From positions 62,001 to 126,000 of the forward strand of contig NZ_JAGQDG010000008.1 of NCBI RefSeq assembly GCF_018069865.1: DNA of 64,000 nucleotides, read 5' to 3'. Both the position numbers and the translations under genes were made by a program. The stretch comes from Ideonella paludis. Lineage in GTDB: Bacteria > Pseudomonadota > Gammaproteobacteria > Burkholderiales > Burkholderiaceae_C. Position 1 is the first letter of the stretch. Each line of letters starts with the position of its first letter. Shown piece by piece: positions 8,226-16,874 of this stretch. Below the pieces are notes generated by a model. That model ran no database searches. It was given only the letters and a program-made list of their open reading frames with translations, and was not told where the DNA came from.

Positions 8226-8305
8226 TGGAGATCGGCCTCATATTGCGGCCCAGTACCGCAGCGGCGAACATGCAGGCTGTGACTCATCGCCGCACCTCAC
8301 CCTTC

Positions 8306-9625
8306 TCAACGTGCTTTGGGCGTCCGGCCTGCGGCGCTGCTTTGGCCTTCAGCGGCCAGGCGCTCGCGCAGCTTGTCTTTCTTGCTCTTGCGATGGCCCT
8401 TGATGCCACCATTCGGGTCCAGCCCCGTGCCACGGCCCGGCGTGGCCTCGGCTGCGTCAGCAGCCTCGCTGGACGCCGCGAGCGGCTCGCGGGGCTCAAA
8501 GCCAGGCACCGTCTCGCGCGGCACGCGCTGCCCCTGGCGCTTTTCGATCAGGCGAAAGTGCGCCTCAGCGGCCGGCGGCACGAAGCTGATGGCCTCGCCC
8601 TGGCCACCGGCGCGGCCGGTGCGGCCGATGCGGTGGATGTAGTCCTCGGGCGAGCGGGGCAGGTCCATATTGACCACGATGGGCAAGGCCTCGATGTGCA
8701 GGCCGCGCGCCGCCATGTCGGTGGCCACCAGCACCTGCACCTGCCCGCGCTTGAAGGCCAGCAGCGCGTCAGTCCGGGCGCCCTGGCTCATGTCGCCATG
8801 GAAGGGCGCGGCCCGGATGCCGTCGCGCCCCAGCTTGGCGGCCACATGCTCGGTGCGGTAGCGGCTGGCCACAAACACCAGGGCCCTGTCTTGCGGAGCC
8901 TGGGCCAGCAGGTGGCGCAGCAGCGGGCCGCGGCGCTCTTCTTCCACCACGATGGCGCGCTGCAAGATGTCGGGGCGGGCCGCCACCGCGCTGGCCAGGT
9001 CAATCTCCACCGGCTCGTGCAGCAAGGCTTCAGCCAGCGCCTTGACGCCCGGCGCAAACGTGGCCGAGCACAGCACGCATTGGCGCTGTTGGGGCAGCAG
9101 GGCCAGCACTTCGCTCAACTCGTCGGCAAAGCCCAGGTCCAGCAGGCGGTCTGCTTCGTCCAGCACCAGCGTGGCGACCTGGTCCAGGTGCAGGGCGTTG
9201 TGCCGCACCAGGTCCAGCAAACGGCCCGGCGTGGCCACCACGATGTCGGCGCCACCGCGCAAACCCATCATCTGCGGGTTGATGGAGACGCCGCCAAAGG
9301 CCACATTGATCTTGATGAGGCCGGGCAGCTCATGCGCCAGGTCGCGCAGGGTCTCGGCCACTTGCAGGGCCAGCTCGCGCGTGGGCACCAGCACCAAGCC
9401 GCGCACAGGGCGCGGGCTTTGGGGCTTGCCGGTCAGCCATTGCTGCAAGAGCGGCAAGGCAAAGGCAGCGGTCTTGCCCGAACCGGTGCGCGCCTGCACC
9501 CGCACATCGCGGCCGGCCAGCAGGGCCGGAATGGCCGAGGCCTGCACTGGCGTGGGTTGCAAAAAGTGGGCACGTGCGCAGGCCTGCACCAGGGCGGGCA
9601 ACAAGCCCAGTTCAGAAAATGACAT
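8306..9625 (-). CDS. DEAD-box ATP-dependent RNA helicase (RhlE-like)
   Basis: 439 residues with both RecA-like domains. In order: Q motif (FLQPTPVQASAIPALLAGRD), Walker A (ARTGSGKTAAF, ~residues 45-55), PTRELALQV, TPGRLLDL, the DEAD box (VLDEADRLLDLGF), SAT (CSATF), then FVASRYRTEHVA, TDMAARGLHIE and HRIGRTGRAG. The C-terminal ~70 residues are a basic, disordered tail (KGHRKSKKDKLRERL), as in RhlE and similar helicases that act in ribosome assembly and RNA turnover. It is divergent from the NAD-linked formate dehydrogenase, with 51 bp between starts. Exact paralogue group is not certain. Confidence 0.93.
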   Translation of the reverse strand: MSFSELGLLPALVQACARAHFLQPTPVQASAIPALLAGRDVRVQARTGSGKTAAFALPLLQQWLTGKPQSPRPVRGLVLVPTRELALQVAETLRDLAHELPGLIKINVAFGGVSINPQMMGLRGGADIVVATPGRLLDLVRHNALHLDQVATLVLDEADRLLDLGFADELSEVLALLPQQRQCVLCSATFAPGVKALAEALLHEPVEIDLASAVAARPDILQRAIVVEEERRGPLLRHLLAQAPQDRALVFVASRYRTEHVAAKLGRDGIRAAPFHGDMSQGARTDALLAFKRGQVQVLVATDMAARGLHIEALPIVVNMDLPRSPEDYIHRIGRTGRAGGQGEAISFVPPAAEAHFRLIEKRQGQRVPRETVPGFEPREPLAASSEAADAAEATPGRGTGLDPNGGIKGHRKSKKDKLRERLAAEGQSSAAGRTPKAR

Positions 9626-9676
9626 CCATTGACCTATTCAGCGTAGCCGCGCATGTTCGCACGGTATAAGAAAGAC

Positions 9677-11527
9677 ATGACTCCAAGCAACCATCCAGCC
9701 GCTGAGATGAACACGGTGGCCATTCCAGTCGAGGCCATCGGCAAGGCCGGCCGCGCGGGCGGCAAAAGCGGCCAAAGAGGCCACCTCAAAGGCCGACAGG
9801 TCGATGATGCGGCACGCGCGCTGGTGCGCAGCCTCATTGGCGACGGGCCCCATGCGCGGGACGAATTGATCGAGCATCTGCACCGGCTCAACGATAGCCA
9901 AGGCGCTTTGTTCAAGGGCCAGCTTGCCGCCCTGGCCGCCGAGATGCGGCTCTCTATGGCCGAGGTCATCGAGGTCGCCAGCTTCTATCACCACTTTCAG
10001 GTGCTCGACGACGACGAGGCCGCCCCCGCGCTGACCTTGCGCGTGTGCGACAGCCTGAGCTGCGCCATGGCGGGGGGGCGTGAGCTGCTGGCGCGCTTGG
10101 GCGAGGCGCTGTCGCCCCAGGTGCAGGTGGTGGCCACACCCTGTGTGGGCCGCTGCGAGCAGGCCCCCGTGGCCGTGCTGGGCCAGCGCCCGCTGTTGCG
10201 GGCCACACTGCCTGCGGTCTTGCAGCAGGTGGCGCAGGGCGATGGTGCCTCGCACCCGCCCGCCGCACAGGCCCCGCAAGCCTATGACCCTGCGGCCCAG
10301 GCGCCCTGTGCCTTGACGCGAGGCGATGAGCCGCTCTCGCCGCCCTGGACAGGCCTGGCGGCCTATCGCGCCCAAGGCGGCTATGCGCTGTGGCGGGCGG
10401 TGGTGGCAGGGCAAAAGAGCGCCGAGGAGGTGCTGTCCGAGATGGAAGCCTCGGGCTTGCGGGGCCTGGGCGGTGCGGGCTTTCCGGCGGGGCGCAAATG
10501 GCGCATCGTGCGCGAGCAGCCGGCGCCTAGGCTGATGGCCGTCAACATCGACGAGGGCGAGCCCGGCACCTTCAAAGACCGCAGCTATCTGGAGCGCGAC
10601 CCGCACCGCTTCTTGGAAGGTGCGTTGGTGGCCGCCCAGGTGGTGGGCGTCAGCGCGATCTACATTTACCTGCGGGATGAGTACCACGGCGCCCGCGCCG
10701 TGTTGCAGCAGGCGCTGGCCGAGTTGCAGGACTTTGCGAACGAGTCCTCTGTCGGCGCGCTGCCTCCCATCATCCTGCGCCGGGGCGCGGGGGCGTATGT
10801 GTGCGGCGAAGAGTCCGCGATGATCGAGAGCATCGAAGGCAAGCGCGGTGAGCCCCGCCTGCGCCCGCCCTACATCGCGCAGCGCGGTTTGTTCGGCCGC
10901 CCCACCCTGGAGCACAACTTCGAAACCTTGTACTGGGTGCGGGACATCGCCCAGCGCGGCGCGGCTTGGTTCACCGGCTTTGGCCGGCATGGCCGGGTGG
11001 GCTTGCGCTCCTTCTCGGTCAGTGGGCGGGTGCGGCAGCCGGGCGTCAAGCTGGCACCGGCCGGCATCACCTTGCGTGAGCTGGTGGAGGAGTATTGCGG
11101 CGGCATGGCCGAGGGGCATACGCTTTACGGCTATCTGCCCGGCGGGGCCTCGGGCGGCTTGCTGCCGGCCCGGCTGGCCGATGTGCCGCTGGACTTCGAC
11201 ACCTTGCAGCCACATGGCTGCTTCATTGGCTCGGCAGCGGTGGTGGTCTTCAGCCAAGCCGACAGCGCGCGGGCGCTGGCTCATAACGCCATGCAGTTCT
11301 TCGCGCATGAAAGCTGCGGCCAGTGCACCCCCTGCCGCGTGGGCACCGACAAAGCGGCGCACCTGATGGGCCTGCCCGGCACCTGGGACCACCCGACCTT
11401 GAACGACTTGAGCACCGTGATGATGGACGCCTCGATCTGCGGCCTGGGGCAAGCCGCTCCGAATGTGATCCGCTGCGTGCAGCGCTACTTCCCTGAAGAA
11501 GTTGGCAACCCAGGAGACGCATCATGA
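9677..11527 (+). CDS. NAD-linked formate dehydrogenase beta subunit, NuoE-NuoF fusion (FdsGB / Fdh1B type)
   Basis: 616 residues from ATG 9677, chosen for AAGAAAG just upstream; ATG 9653 and ATG 9707 are alternatives in the same frame. Residues ~40-190 are a NuoE/FdsG-like thioredoxin-fold [2Fe-2S] domain (VCDSLSCAMAGG and ATPCVGRCEQAPVAVL). The rest is a NuoF/FdsB-like diaphorase: FMN site GLRGLGGAGFPAGRKW, NAD loop NIDEGEPGTFKDR, and [4Fe-4S] ligands ESCGQCTPCRVGTDKAA plus a later Cys. It takes electrons from the catalytic chain and reduces NAD+ in the cytosol. The fusion matches Methylobacterium FDH1 more than Cupriavidus FdsG + FdsB. Its stop overlaps the next start (ATGA). Confidence 0.92.
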   Translation: MTPSNHPAAEMNTVAIPVEAIGKAGRAGGKSGQRGHLKGRQVDDAARALVRSLIGDGPHARDELIEHLHRLNDSQGALFKGQLAALAAEMRLSMAEVIEVASFYHHFQVLDDDEAAPALTLRVCDSLSCAMAGGRELLARLGEALSPQVQVVATPCVGRCEQAPVAVLGQRPLLRATLPAVLQQVAQGDGASHPPAAQAPQAYDPAAQAPCALTRGDEPLSPPWTGLAAYRAQGGYALWRAVVAGQKSAEEVLSEMEASGLRGLGGAGFPAGRKWRIVREQPAPRLMAVNIDEGEPGTFKDRSYLERDPHRFLEGALVAAQVVGVSAIYIYLRDEYHGARAVLQQALAELQDFANESSVGALPPIILRRGAGAYVCGEESAMIESIEGKRGEPRLRPPYIAQRGLFGRPTLEHNFETLYWVRDIAQRGAAWFTGFGRHGRVGLRSFSVSGRVRQPGVKLAPAGITLRELVEEYCGGMAEGHTLYGYLPGGASGGLLPARLADVPLDFDTLQPHGCFIGSAAVVVFSQADSARALAHNAMQFFAHESCGQCTPCRVGTDKAAHLMGLPGTWDHPTLNDLSTVMMDASICGLGQAAPNVIRCVQRYFPEEVGNPGDAS

Positions 11528-14373
11528 GCAGCAGCGTGGTCTTGAACGGTCAGGCGCACACACCCCAGCCCGGTGAGAGCATTTTGCAAATGGCCCAGCG
11601 CGTGGGCGTGAGCATCCCGCACCTCTGTGCCAAAGACGGCTTGCGCCCCGATGGCAACTGCCGCGCTTGCGTGGTGGAGATCGACGGCGAGCGCACCCTG
11701 GCGGCCTCGTGCTGCCGCGCCGCTGAGCCTGGCCTGGTGGTGCGCAGCGACAGCCCGCGCGCGCAAAAAGCCCAAGCGATGGTGTTGGAGCTGCTGTTGG
11801 CCGACAGGCCCGCTGAGGGCCAGGCCTGGGTGGCGGGCCAGGCGGCGCAGCCGCATGGCGAGCTGAGCGAATGGAGTGCAGCGCTGGGCGTGAGCGTGCG
11901 ACCCGCCTTGGCCGCGCTGGCGCAAGCCGGCCCTGCAGCAGACTTGAGCCACCCGGCCATGGCGGTCAACTTGGACGCCTGCATTCAGTGCACCCGCTGC
12001 GTGCGGGCGTGCCGTGAAGAGCAGGTGAATGATGTGATTGCCGTCACCGGCCGGGGCGCGCACACCCGCATCAGCTTTGACCTCGGGGTGGGCATGGGCG
12101 AGAGCAGCTGCGTGGCCTGCGGCGAGTGCGTGCAGGCCTGCCCCACCGGCGCTTTGTCGCTCAAGACCTTGCAGGGGGACCTGAGCGTGGACCGCGAGGT
12201 GCATTCCGTCTGCCCTTATTGCGGTGTGGGCTGCCAGCTGACCTACCAGATCAAAGACGAGCGCATCGTGGCGGTGCAGGGCCGAGACGGCCCGGCCAAC
12301 CAAGGCCGTTTGTGTGTGAAGGGCCGCTTTGGCTTTGACTATGTGCACCATGCGGGGCGGCTGACCACGCCCTTGATCCGCAAGGCCGGCGTGCCCAAGC
12401 TGGCCAGCGATGCCGAGCGCCAAGGCGACTGGCGCGAGGTCTTCCGCGAAGCCACCTGGGAAGAGGCCTTGGACTTTGCCGCCGGTGGCCTGAAGCGCCT
12501 GCGTGACCAACACGGCCTGAAGGCCTTGGCCGGCTTTGGCTCGGCCAAGGGCAGCAATGAAGAGGCCTATCTCTTCCAAAAGCTGGTGCGCACCGGCTTT
12601 GGCAGCAATAACGTGGACCACTGCACGCGGCTCTGCCATGCGTCCAGCGTGGCCGCCTTGCTGGAGGGCGTGGGCTCGGGGGCGGTGAGCAACCCGGCCA
12701 TCGATGTGACCGAGGCCGAGCTGATCTTGGTGATCGGCTCCAACCCCACGTCCAACCACCCGGTGGCCGCCACTTGGATGAAAAACGCCGCCCAGCGCGG
12801 TGCCAAGATTGTGCTGGCCGACCCGCGCCGCACCGACATCGCGCGCCATGCGTGGCGCACCTTGCAATTCCGTCCCGATACCGATGTGGCCATGGTCAAT
12901 GCGATGCTGCACACCATCATCGAAGAAGACTTGGTCGATCAGGCGTTTGTGAGGGAGCGCACCACGCATTTCGAGGAGCTGAAGGCCACGGTGGCGGCCT
13001 ACTCGCCCGAGCGCATGGCGCCCATCTGCGGCATCCCGGCCGAGACTCTGCGCGAGGTAGCTCGCGCCTTTGCCACCGCCAAGAGCGCCATGGTGCTGTG
13101 GGGCATGGGCGTGAGCCAGCATGTGCATGGCACGGACAACGCCCGCTGCTTGATTGCGCTGGTGGCCATCACCGGCCAGATCGGCAAGCCGGGCTCGGGC
13201 CTGCACCCGCTGCGCGGCCAGAACAATGTGCAGGGCGCCAGCGACGCGGGCCTGATCCCGATGATGTTCCCCAACTACCAGCGGGTGAACAACCCGGAGG
13301 CGCACGCCTGGTTCGAGCAGTTCTGGGGCCAGCCGCTGGACGCCACACCGGGCTACACCGTGACCGAGATTTTGAAGAAGGCGGTGGCACCTGCGAGCGA
13401 CCCGCACAAGGTCTGGGGGATGTATGTCGAGGGCGAAAACCCGGCGATGAGCGACCCGGACCTGAACCATGCGCGCGCTGCTTTGGCGGCGTTGGAGCAT
13501 TTGGTGGTGCAAGACATCTTCATGACCGAAACCGCCTGGCTGGCCGACGTCATCCTGCCCGCTTCGGCCTGGCCCGAGAAGACCGGCACGGTGACCAACA
13601 CCGACCGCACGGTGCAAATGGGCCGCCGGGCGCTGAACCCACCTGGCCAAGCCCGGCAGGACTTGTGGATCATCCAGCAGATCGCCCAGCGCATGGGCCT
13701 GAACTGGCACTACCCCGGGCCCGAGAGTGGCGTGGCGGCCGTCTATGAAGAGATGCGCCAGGCCATGCACGGGGTGATTGCCGGTGTGAGCTGGCAGCGC
13801 CTGGAGCGCGACAGCGCGGTGACCTACCCTTGCCTGAGCGAGGACGACCCCGGTCACCCCATCGTCTTCATCGACCACTTCCCCACGCCCGACGGCAAGC
13901 TGCGCTTGGTGCCCGCCGACATCATCCCCGCCGCCGAAAAGCCAGATGACGACTACCCCTTTGTGCTCATCACCGGCCGGCAGTTGGAGCATTGGCACAC
14001 CGGCAGCATGACCCGCCGCACCGAGGTGCTGGACGCTCTTGAGCCCCAGCCCACCGCCAGCTTGAATGGCGCAGATTTGCAGCGCTTAGGCGTTCAGCCG
14101 GGTCAAGCTTTGACCGTGGCCTCTCGCCGTGGGCAGATCACCCTGACCGCCCGCCGCGACGACGGCACCCCGCCCGGCACCGTGTTCATCCCCTTTGCCT
14201 ACACCGAGGCGGCGGCCAACCTGCTGACGAATGCGGCGCTGGACCCCTTCGGCAAGATTCCGGAGTTCAAGTACTGCGCGGTCAAGGTAATGCGGGCAGA
14301 TACAGCGCCAGCGACTGCGCCTTGGGTGGGGCAGGCGTCTCAGGGTCCTGCACGGCAATTCGCAGGGCATTGA
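11524..14373 (+). CDS. fdsA: NAD-linked formate dehydrogenase catalytic (alpha) subunit
   Basis: 949 residues, close to FdsA (~959) and Fdh1A (~989). Residues ~1-80 form a [2Fe-2S] domain (LCAKDGLRPDGNCRACVVEI). About 150-215 carry two [4Fe-4S] motifs (CIQCTRCVRACREEQ and CVACGECVQACPTGAL). From ~230 comes the Mo/W-bis-PGD enzyme with its own cluster (CPYCGVGCQLTYQ). The active-site motif NVDHCTRLCHASSV places the metal-binding residue at Cys371, so it is a cysteine, not selenocysteine, enzyme. The C-terminal dinucleotide-binding domain starts at PFVLITGRQLEHWHTG. It oxidises formate to CO2 in the cytosol. No separate fdsC or fdsD follows, so maturation would depend on fdhD elsewhere in the window. 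Confidence 0.94.
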   Translation: MSSSVVLNGQAHTPQPGESILQMAQRVGVSIPHLCAKDGLRPDGNCRACVVEIDGERTLAASCCRAAEPGLVVRSDSPRAQKAQAMVLELLLADRPAEGQAWVAGQAAQPHGELSEWSAALGVSVRPALAALAQAGPAADLSHPAMAVNLDACIQCTRCVRACREEQVNDVIAVTGRGAHTRISFDLGVGMGESSCVACGECVQACPTGALSLKTLQGDLSVDREVHSVCPYCGVGCQLTYQIKDERIVAVQGRDGPANQGRLCVKGRFGFDYVHHAGRLTTPLIRKAGVPKLASDAERQGDWREVFREATWEEALDFAAGGLKRLRDQHGLKALAGFGSAKGSNEEAYLFQKLVRTGFGSNNVDHCTRLCHASSVAALLEGVGSGAVSNPAIDVTEAELILVIGSNPTSNHPVAATWMKNAAQRGAKIVLADPRRTDIARHAWRTLQFRPDTDVAMVNAMLHTIIEEDLVDQAFVRERTTHFEELKATVAAYSPERMAPICGIPAETLREVARAFATAKSAMVLWGMGVSQHVHGTDNARCLIALVAITGQIGKPGSGLHPLRGQNNVQGASDAGLIPMMFPNYQRVNNPEAHAWFEQFWGQPLDATPGYTVTEILKKAVAPASDPHKVWGMYVEGENPAMSDPDLNHARAALAALEHLVVQDIFMTETAWLADVILPASAWPEKTGTVTNTDRTVQMGRRALNPPGQARQDLWIIQQIAQRMGLNWHYPGPESGVAAVYEEMRQAMHGVIAGVSWQRLERDSAVTYPCLSEDDPGHPIVFIDHFPTPDGKLRLVPADIIPAAEKPDDDYPFVLITGRQLEHWHTGSMTRRTEVLDALEPQPTASLNGADLQRLGVQPGQALTVASRRGQITLTARRDDGTPPGTVFIPFAYTEAAANLLTNAALDPFGKIPEFKYCAVKVMRADTAPATAPWVGQASQGPARQFAGH

Positions 14374-14404
14374 GAGACAAAACCCGCTTGGGGTGTGGCG
14401 CGCG

Positions 14405-14505
14405 CCAGGAGGGCTGGGGGGACCGCCGCCGCTCATGTCCTCCGCCCCGCCTGTCGGCGGGGCTCCCCCTTTACTTCGCTTTGGCAGTCCCCCCAACCCT
14501 CCTGG
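14405..14505 (+). repeat. Nested palindromic element, copy A
   Basis: Outer arms of 19 bp (14405-14423 and 14487-14505) match as an inverted repeat at 18 of 19 positions, the exception being a G-T wobble. Between them lie core motif 1 CCGCTCATGTCC (14429-14440), an inner perfect 8-bp hairpin (GCCCCGCC 14444-14451, GGCGGGGC 14456-14463) and core motif 2 CTCCCCCTTTACTTCGCT (14463-14480). Two more copies with the same cores but different stems lie at 54219-54320 and, inverted, 54371-54470. It sits 31 bp after fdsA and may act as a transcript end, but no T-run follows. Confidence 0.85.
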
Positions 14506-14815
14506 CCGGTCACCCGGGGCGGCCTATCAGGTCAAGTCCCCCACTGTCTTTTGGTGGTGGTGCCGCCAAAAAACTCCCGCCATCAGTCCTTGTGTTGACC
14601 GAGCAGATTGATCGGGCTCAAGGTCAGGGTCAGCCAGGACGACTAAGGTTTAACCCTTAACAGGGTGCGCGAGCCTGCGGGCCGCGCACAGCGCGGGATG
14701 ATGTTGATCAATGTAGATCGCCATCTTCATGCTTCAGGCCATCTCCCAAAAGGATTGGCTGAAGAGTGTGCGCTAACACCCTCACCAAATTCTTGGCCTT
14801 TTAGATCGTTCTGAC
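14506..14815. other. Non-coding stretch between element A and the NnrS-like gene
   Basis: About 310 bp without a supportable gene. It holds a 7-bp hairpin with GC-rich arms (GTGCGCG 14665-14671, CGCGCAC 14683-14689). A TTGATCAATGTAGATC string at 14704-14719 has one perfect FNR/ANR half-site (TTGAT) but a poor second half. Short open frames that cross the region look like shadows of GC-rich sequence. Confidence 0.4.
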
Positions 14816-16165
14816 ATGGTTCAACTTCAACCGGCTGGTATGCCCTCCGGCACCATTGGTGGCCGCAGGCAGCGTTCTTCTGTGTTTTTTGCGCCACTGT
14901 GGCGGGCCTCTGCGGCGCAGGCCGCTTGGGCCTTTGCGGCCTGGGCGACAGCGCTCTTGGTGCCCTGGTGGGCGGCCACTGCCCTGACTCAGGCCTATGG
15001 GGTGGAGCTGCGTTGGGCGGTGCAGCCCAGCCTGAGCGTGGCCCTGGTGGCGGTCTTTGGCCTCTTGCCCTTGGTGGTGTCAGCCGTGGCCTTGGCGGTG
15101 TTGCCGCGTTGGCTGCAGCCCTCGGCCGAATTGGCACGCACGGCCAGCTTGCCCGCGCGGGCACTGGCCACGCCGCTGTACCTGATGATGGCGGGTTTGC
15201 CGCTGGCCCTGCTGGGCTTGCACCTGCACACTGCCGTGGCTGCCCTGGGCTTGGCCGTGGGCGCGGCCGGGCTGGCCCTGGTGGCGGGCCGCAGCATGGT
15301 CTTGATGCTGGAGAGCCCTGGCCGCGACCGCGACCATGCCCGCGTGGTCGTACTGGGCTTGGCCGTGTTGGCGGTGGCCCAGTGGGTGGCGGCGGTGGCC
15401 TTGGTGCTGCATCTGCCGCTGGTGGCCCAAGCCGCTGCGGCGCTGGCCTTGTGGGGCGGTGCGGCCCTGGTGTTGACGACGGTCGCCCTTCGCCAAATGC
15501 CCCGGTTTGCGGCCGATGTGCTGCCTGCCCAAGCCGCATGGCACTCGCGCGCCTTGTTGGCCGCACTCAGTCTGGTGCTGATGTTGGAAGCCGTGCTGAG
15601 CGCGGCGCAAGCCTTGTCCGGTGGCAGCTTGGGCGCCGCTCCGGCCATCGTGGCTGCGGCCGTAGAAGCCGCTGCCTGCGTGCTCTTGTGCTGGCTGGCA
15701 CTGCGTTGGGGCTTGCGGGCGTCATTGCAGCGCCGTGCCGAAGCCCATGACGAGTCAGGTGAGCCGGTGTGGGCGCGTGCGGGCAGCCAGCGCTTGCTGG
15801 CGATGGGTCAGTCGGGCTTTGCTTGGGCCGCCGTGGCCCTGGGCTTGCAGGCCGTCTCCCACCTGACCTTGGCGCTGAGCCAAGGCCAACTCTCCTTGGG
15901 GGCTGCCCCGACCTTGGCCTTGGGGCTGGGCGCCGTGGCCAGCTTGAGCCTGGCGCTGTGCACCCGCGAAGCCGCTCGCGCGGCGGGCCAAGCACTGTGT
16001 GCCACCCGTTGGGACGGCATCTTGGCGGGCGTGCTGCAGGCCGGCGCCCTGTTTGCCGTGCTGGGGGCCTTGTTCCCTGCCAAGGCCACGGCCTTGAGCC
16101 TGCTGGCCCTGCAGTTTTGCGGGCTGGCCGCATTGACCTGGGCACTGCGCCAGCGTCGTCGCTGA
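14816..16165 (+). CDS. NnrS-like polytopic membrane protein
   Basis: 449 residues, almost wholly hydrophobic, with about 12 predicted transmembrane helices. The layout resembles NnrS, the heme/copper membrane protein linked to nitric-oxide stress: FFAPLWRASAAQAAW at the start (NnrS FRPFFL..A region), VLTTVALRQMPRFAADVLP in the middle (NnrS R.IP.FT), and a C-terminal LGLGAVASLSLALCTREAARAAGQAL block where NnrS has a conserved GS..LAM.TR...GH.GR.L. The usual His of GHTGR is absent here, so if it is NnrS-like it is a divergent member that may not bind metal the same way. I am fairly sure of the membrane topology and only moderately of the family. Confidence 0.55.
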   Translation: MVQLQPAGMPSGTIGGRRQRSSVFFAPLWRASAAQAAWAFAAWATALLVPWWAATALTQAYGVELRWAVQPSLSVALVAVFGLLPLVVSAVALAVLPRWLQPSAELARTASLPARALATPLYLMMAGLPLALLGLHLHTAVAALGLAVGAAGLALVAGRSMVLMLESPGRDRDHARVVVLGLAVLAVAQWVAAVALVLHLPLVAQAAAALALWGGAALVLTTVALRQMPRFAADVLPAQAAWHSRALLAALSLVLMLEAVLSAAQALSGGSLGAAPAIVAAAVEAAACVLLCWLALRWGLRASLQRRAEAHDESGEPVWARAGSQRLLAMGQSGFAWAAVALGLQAVSHLTLALSQGQLSLGAAPTLALGLGAVASLSLALCTREAARAAGQALCATRWDGILAGVLQAGALFAVLGALFPAKATALSLLALQFCGLAALTWALRQRRR

Positions 16166-16188
16166 AGCACCTCGTCCGTCCCGCTGAC

Positions 16189-16234
16189 ATGGGAGCGCAT
16201 GGCACACTGAGCCATGCGCTCCCATTTGCTTTTT
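16189..16234 (+). terminator. Perfect 15-bp hairpin with T-run, overlapping the start of the HAD gene
   Basis: ATGGGAGCGCATGGC (16189-16203) and GCCATGCGCTCCCAT (16211-16225) are exact reverse complements around a 7-nt loop, followed by TTGCTTTTT. This has the form of an intrinsic terminator for the membrane-protein gene ending at 16165. The right arm contains the ATG (16214) of the next gene, so the hairpin would also hide its start codon. Confidence 0.65.
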
Positions 16235-16864
16235 GACCTGGACGGCACCCTCTCCGACCCCAGCTTGGGCATCGCCCGCTGCATCAACCAGGGCTTGCAG
16301 GCCCTGGGCTACGAAGCCCGGCCCGAGGCCTCCCTGCACCGCTACATCGGCCCGCCCCTGGACCAGACCTTCAAGGCGCTCACGAGCCGCGACGATGCCG
16401 CCCATCTGGCCGAGCTGGTGGCCGCTTACCGCGAGCGTTATGCCCAGCGTGGCTATGCTGAAAACACGCTCTACCCGGGCGTGCCCGAGGCGCTGCAAGC
16501 CCTGCGCCAAGCCGGCGCCGTGCTGGGCTTGGTGACCAGCAAGCGCGTGGACTTTGCCGAGCAAATCCTCGACCTCTTCGGCCTGCGCCATCACTTTGCC
16601 TGGGTCAGCGGCGGTGAGATCGGCACGCCGAAGTGGCAGCAATTGCAGGCGCTGTGCGCCAGCGGCCAGGTGGCCGAGCACGCCATCATGATCGGCGACC
16701 GCGATGTGGACCTGCAAGCCGCCCACCGCAACGGCCTGCGCAGCGCCGCCGTGTATTGGGGCTTTGGCAGCGCGGAAGAACTTCAGGCGGAGCAGCCCCA
16801 CCACCACTGCCACGCACCTGCGGATTGGTTGAAGCTTTGGCCCTGGCCCACCCATGGCCTGTGA
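16214..16864 (+). CDS. HAD-superfamily phosphatase (Gph-like)
   Basis: 216 residues with all four HAD motifs: motif I DLDGTLSD at residues ~8-15 (nucleophile is the first Asp), motif II VTSKR, motif III Lys in GTPKWQQLQ, and motif IV IGDRDVDLQAA. The helical cap between ~20 and 85 is the class seen in phosphoglycolate phosphatase and similar enzymes that hydrolyse small sugar or nucleotide phosphates. An in-frame stop lies two codons before ATG 16214, so the start must be there or at TTG 16226; no clear ribosome site is seen, and ATG 16214 lies inside a perfect hairpin. The Gly-rich substrate loop does not fix the substrate. Confidence 0.87.
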   Translation: MRSHLLFDLDGTLSDPSLGIARCINQGLQALGYEARPEASLHRYIGPPLDQTFKALTSRDDAAHLAELVAAYRERYAQRGYAENTLYPGVPEALQALRQAGAVLGLVTSKRVDFAEQILDLFGLRHHFAWVSGGEIGTPKWQQLQALCASGQVAEHAIMIGDRDVDLQAAHRNGLRSAAVYWGFGSAEELQAEQPHHHCHAPADWLKLWPWPTHGL

Positions 16865-16874
16865 TGAGGTGCCC

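Noticed and set aside
9638-13998. Long minus-strand open frames opposite the NAD-linked formate dehydrogenase genes
   Set aside because: Both plus-strand frames carry complete enzyme domains; the antisense translations are His/Arg/Gln-rich shadows.
14704-14719. Possible FNR/ANR box (TTGATCAATGTAGATC) before the NnrS-like gene
   Set aside because: Only the first half-site matches TTGAT-N4-ATCAA; the second half fits at 2 of 5 positions.
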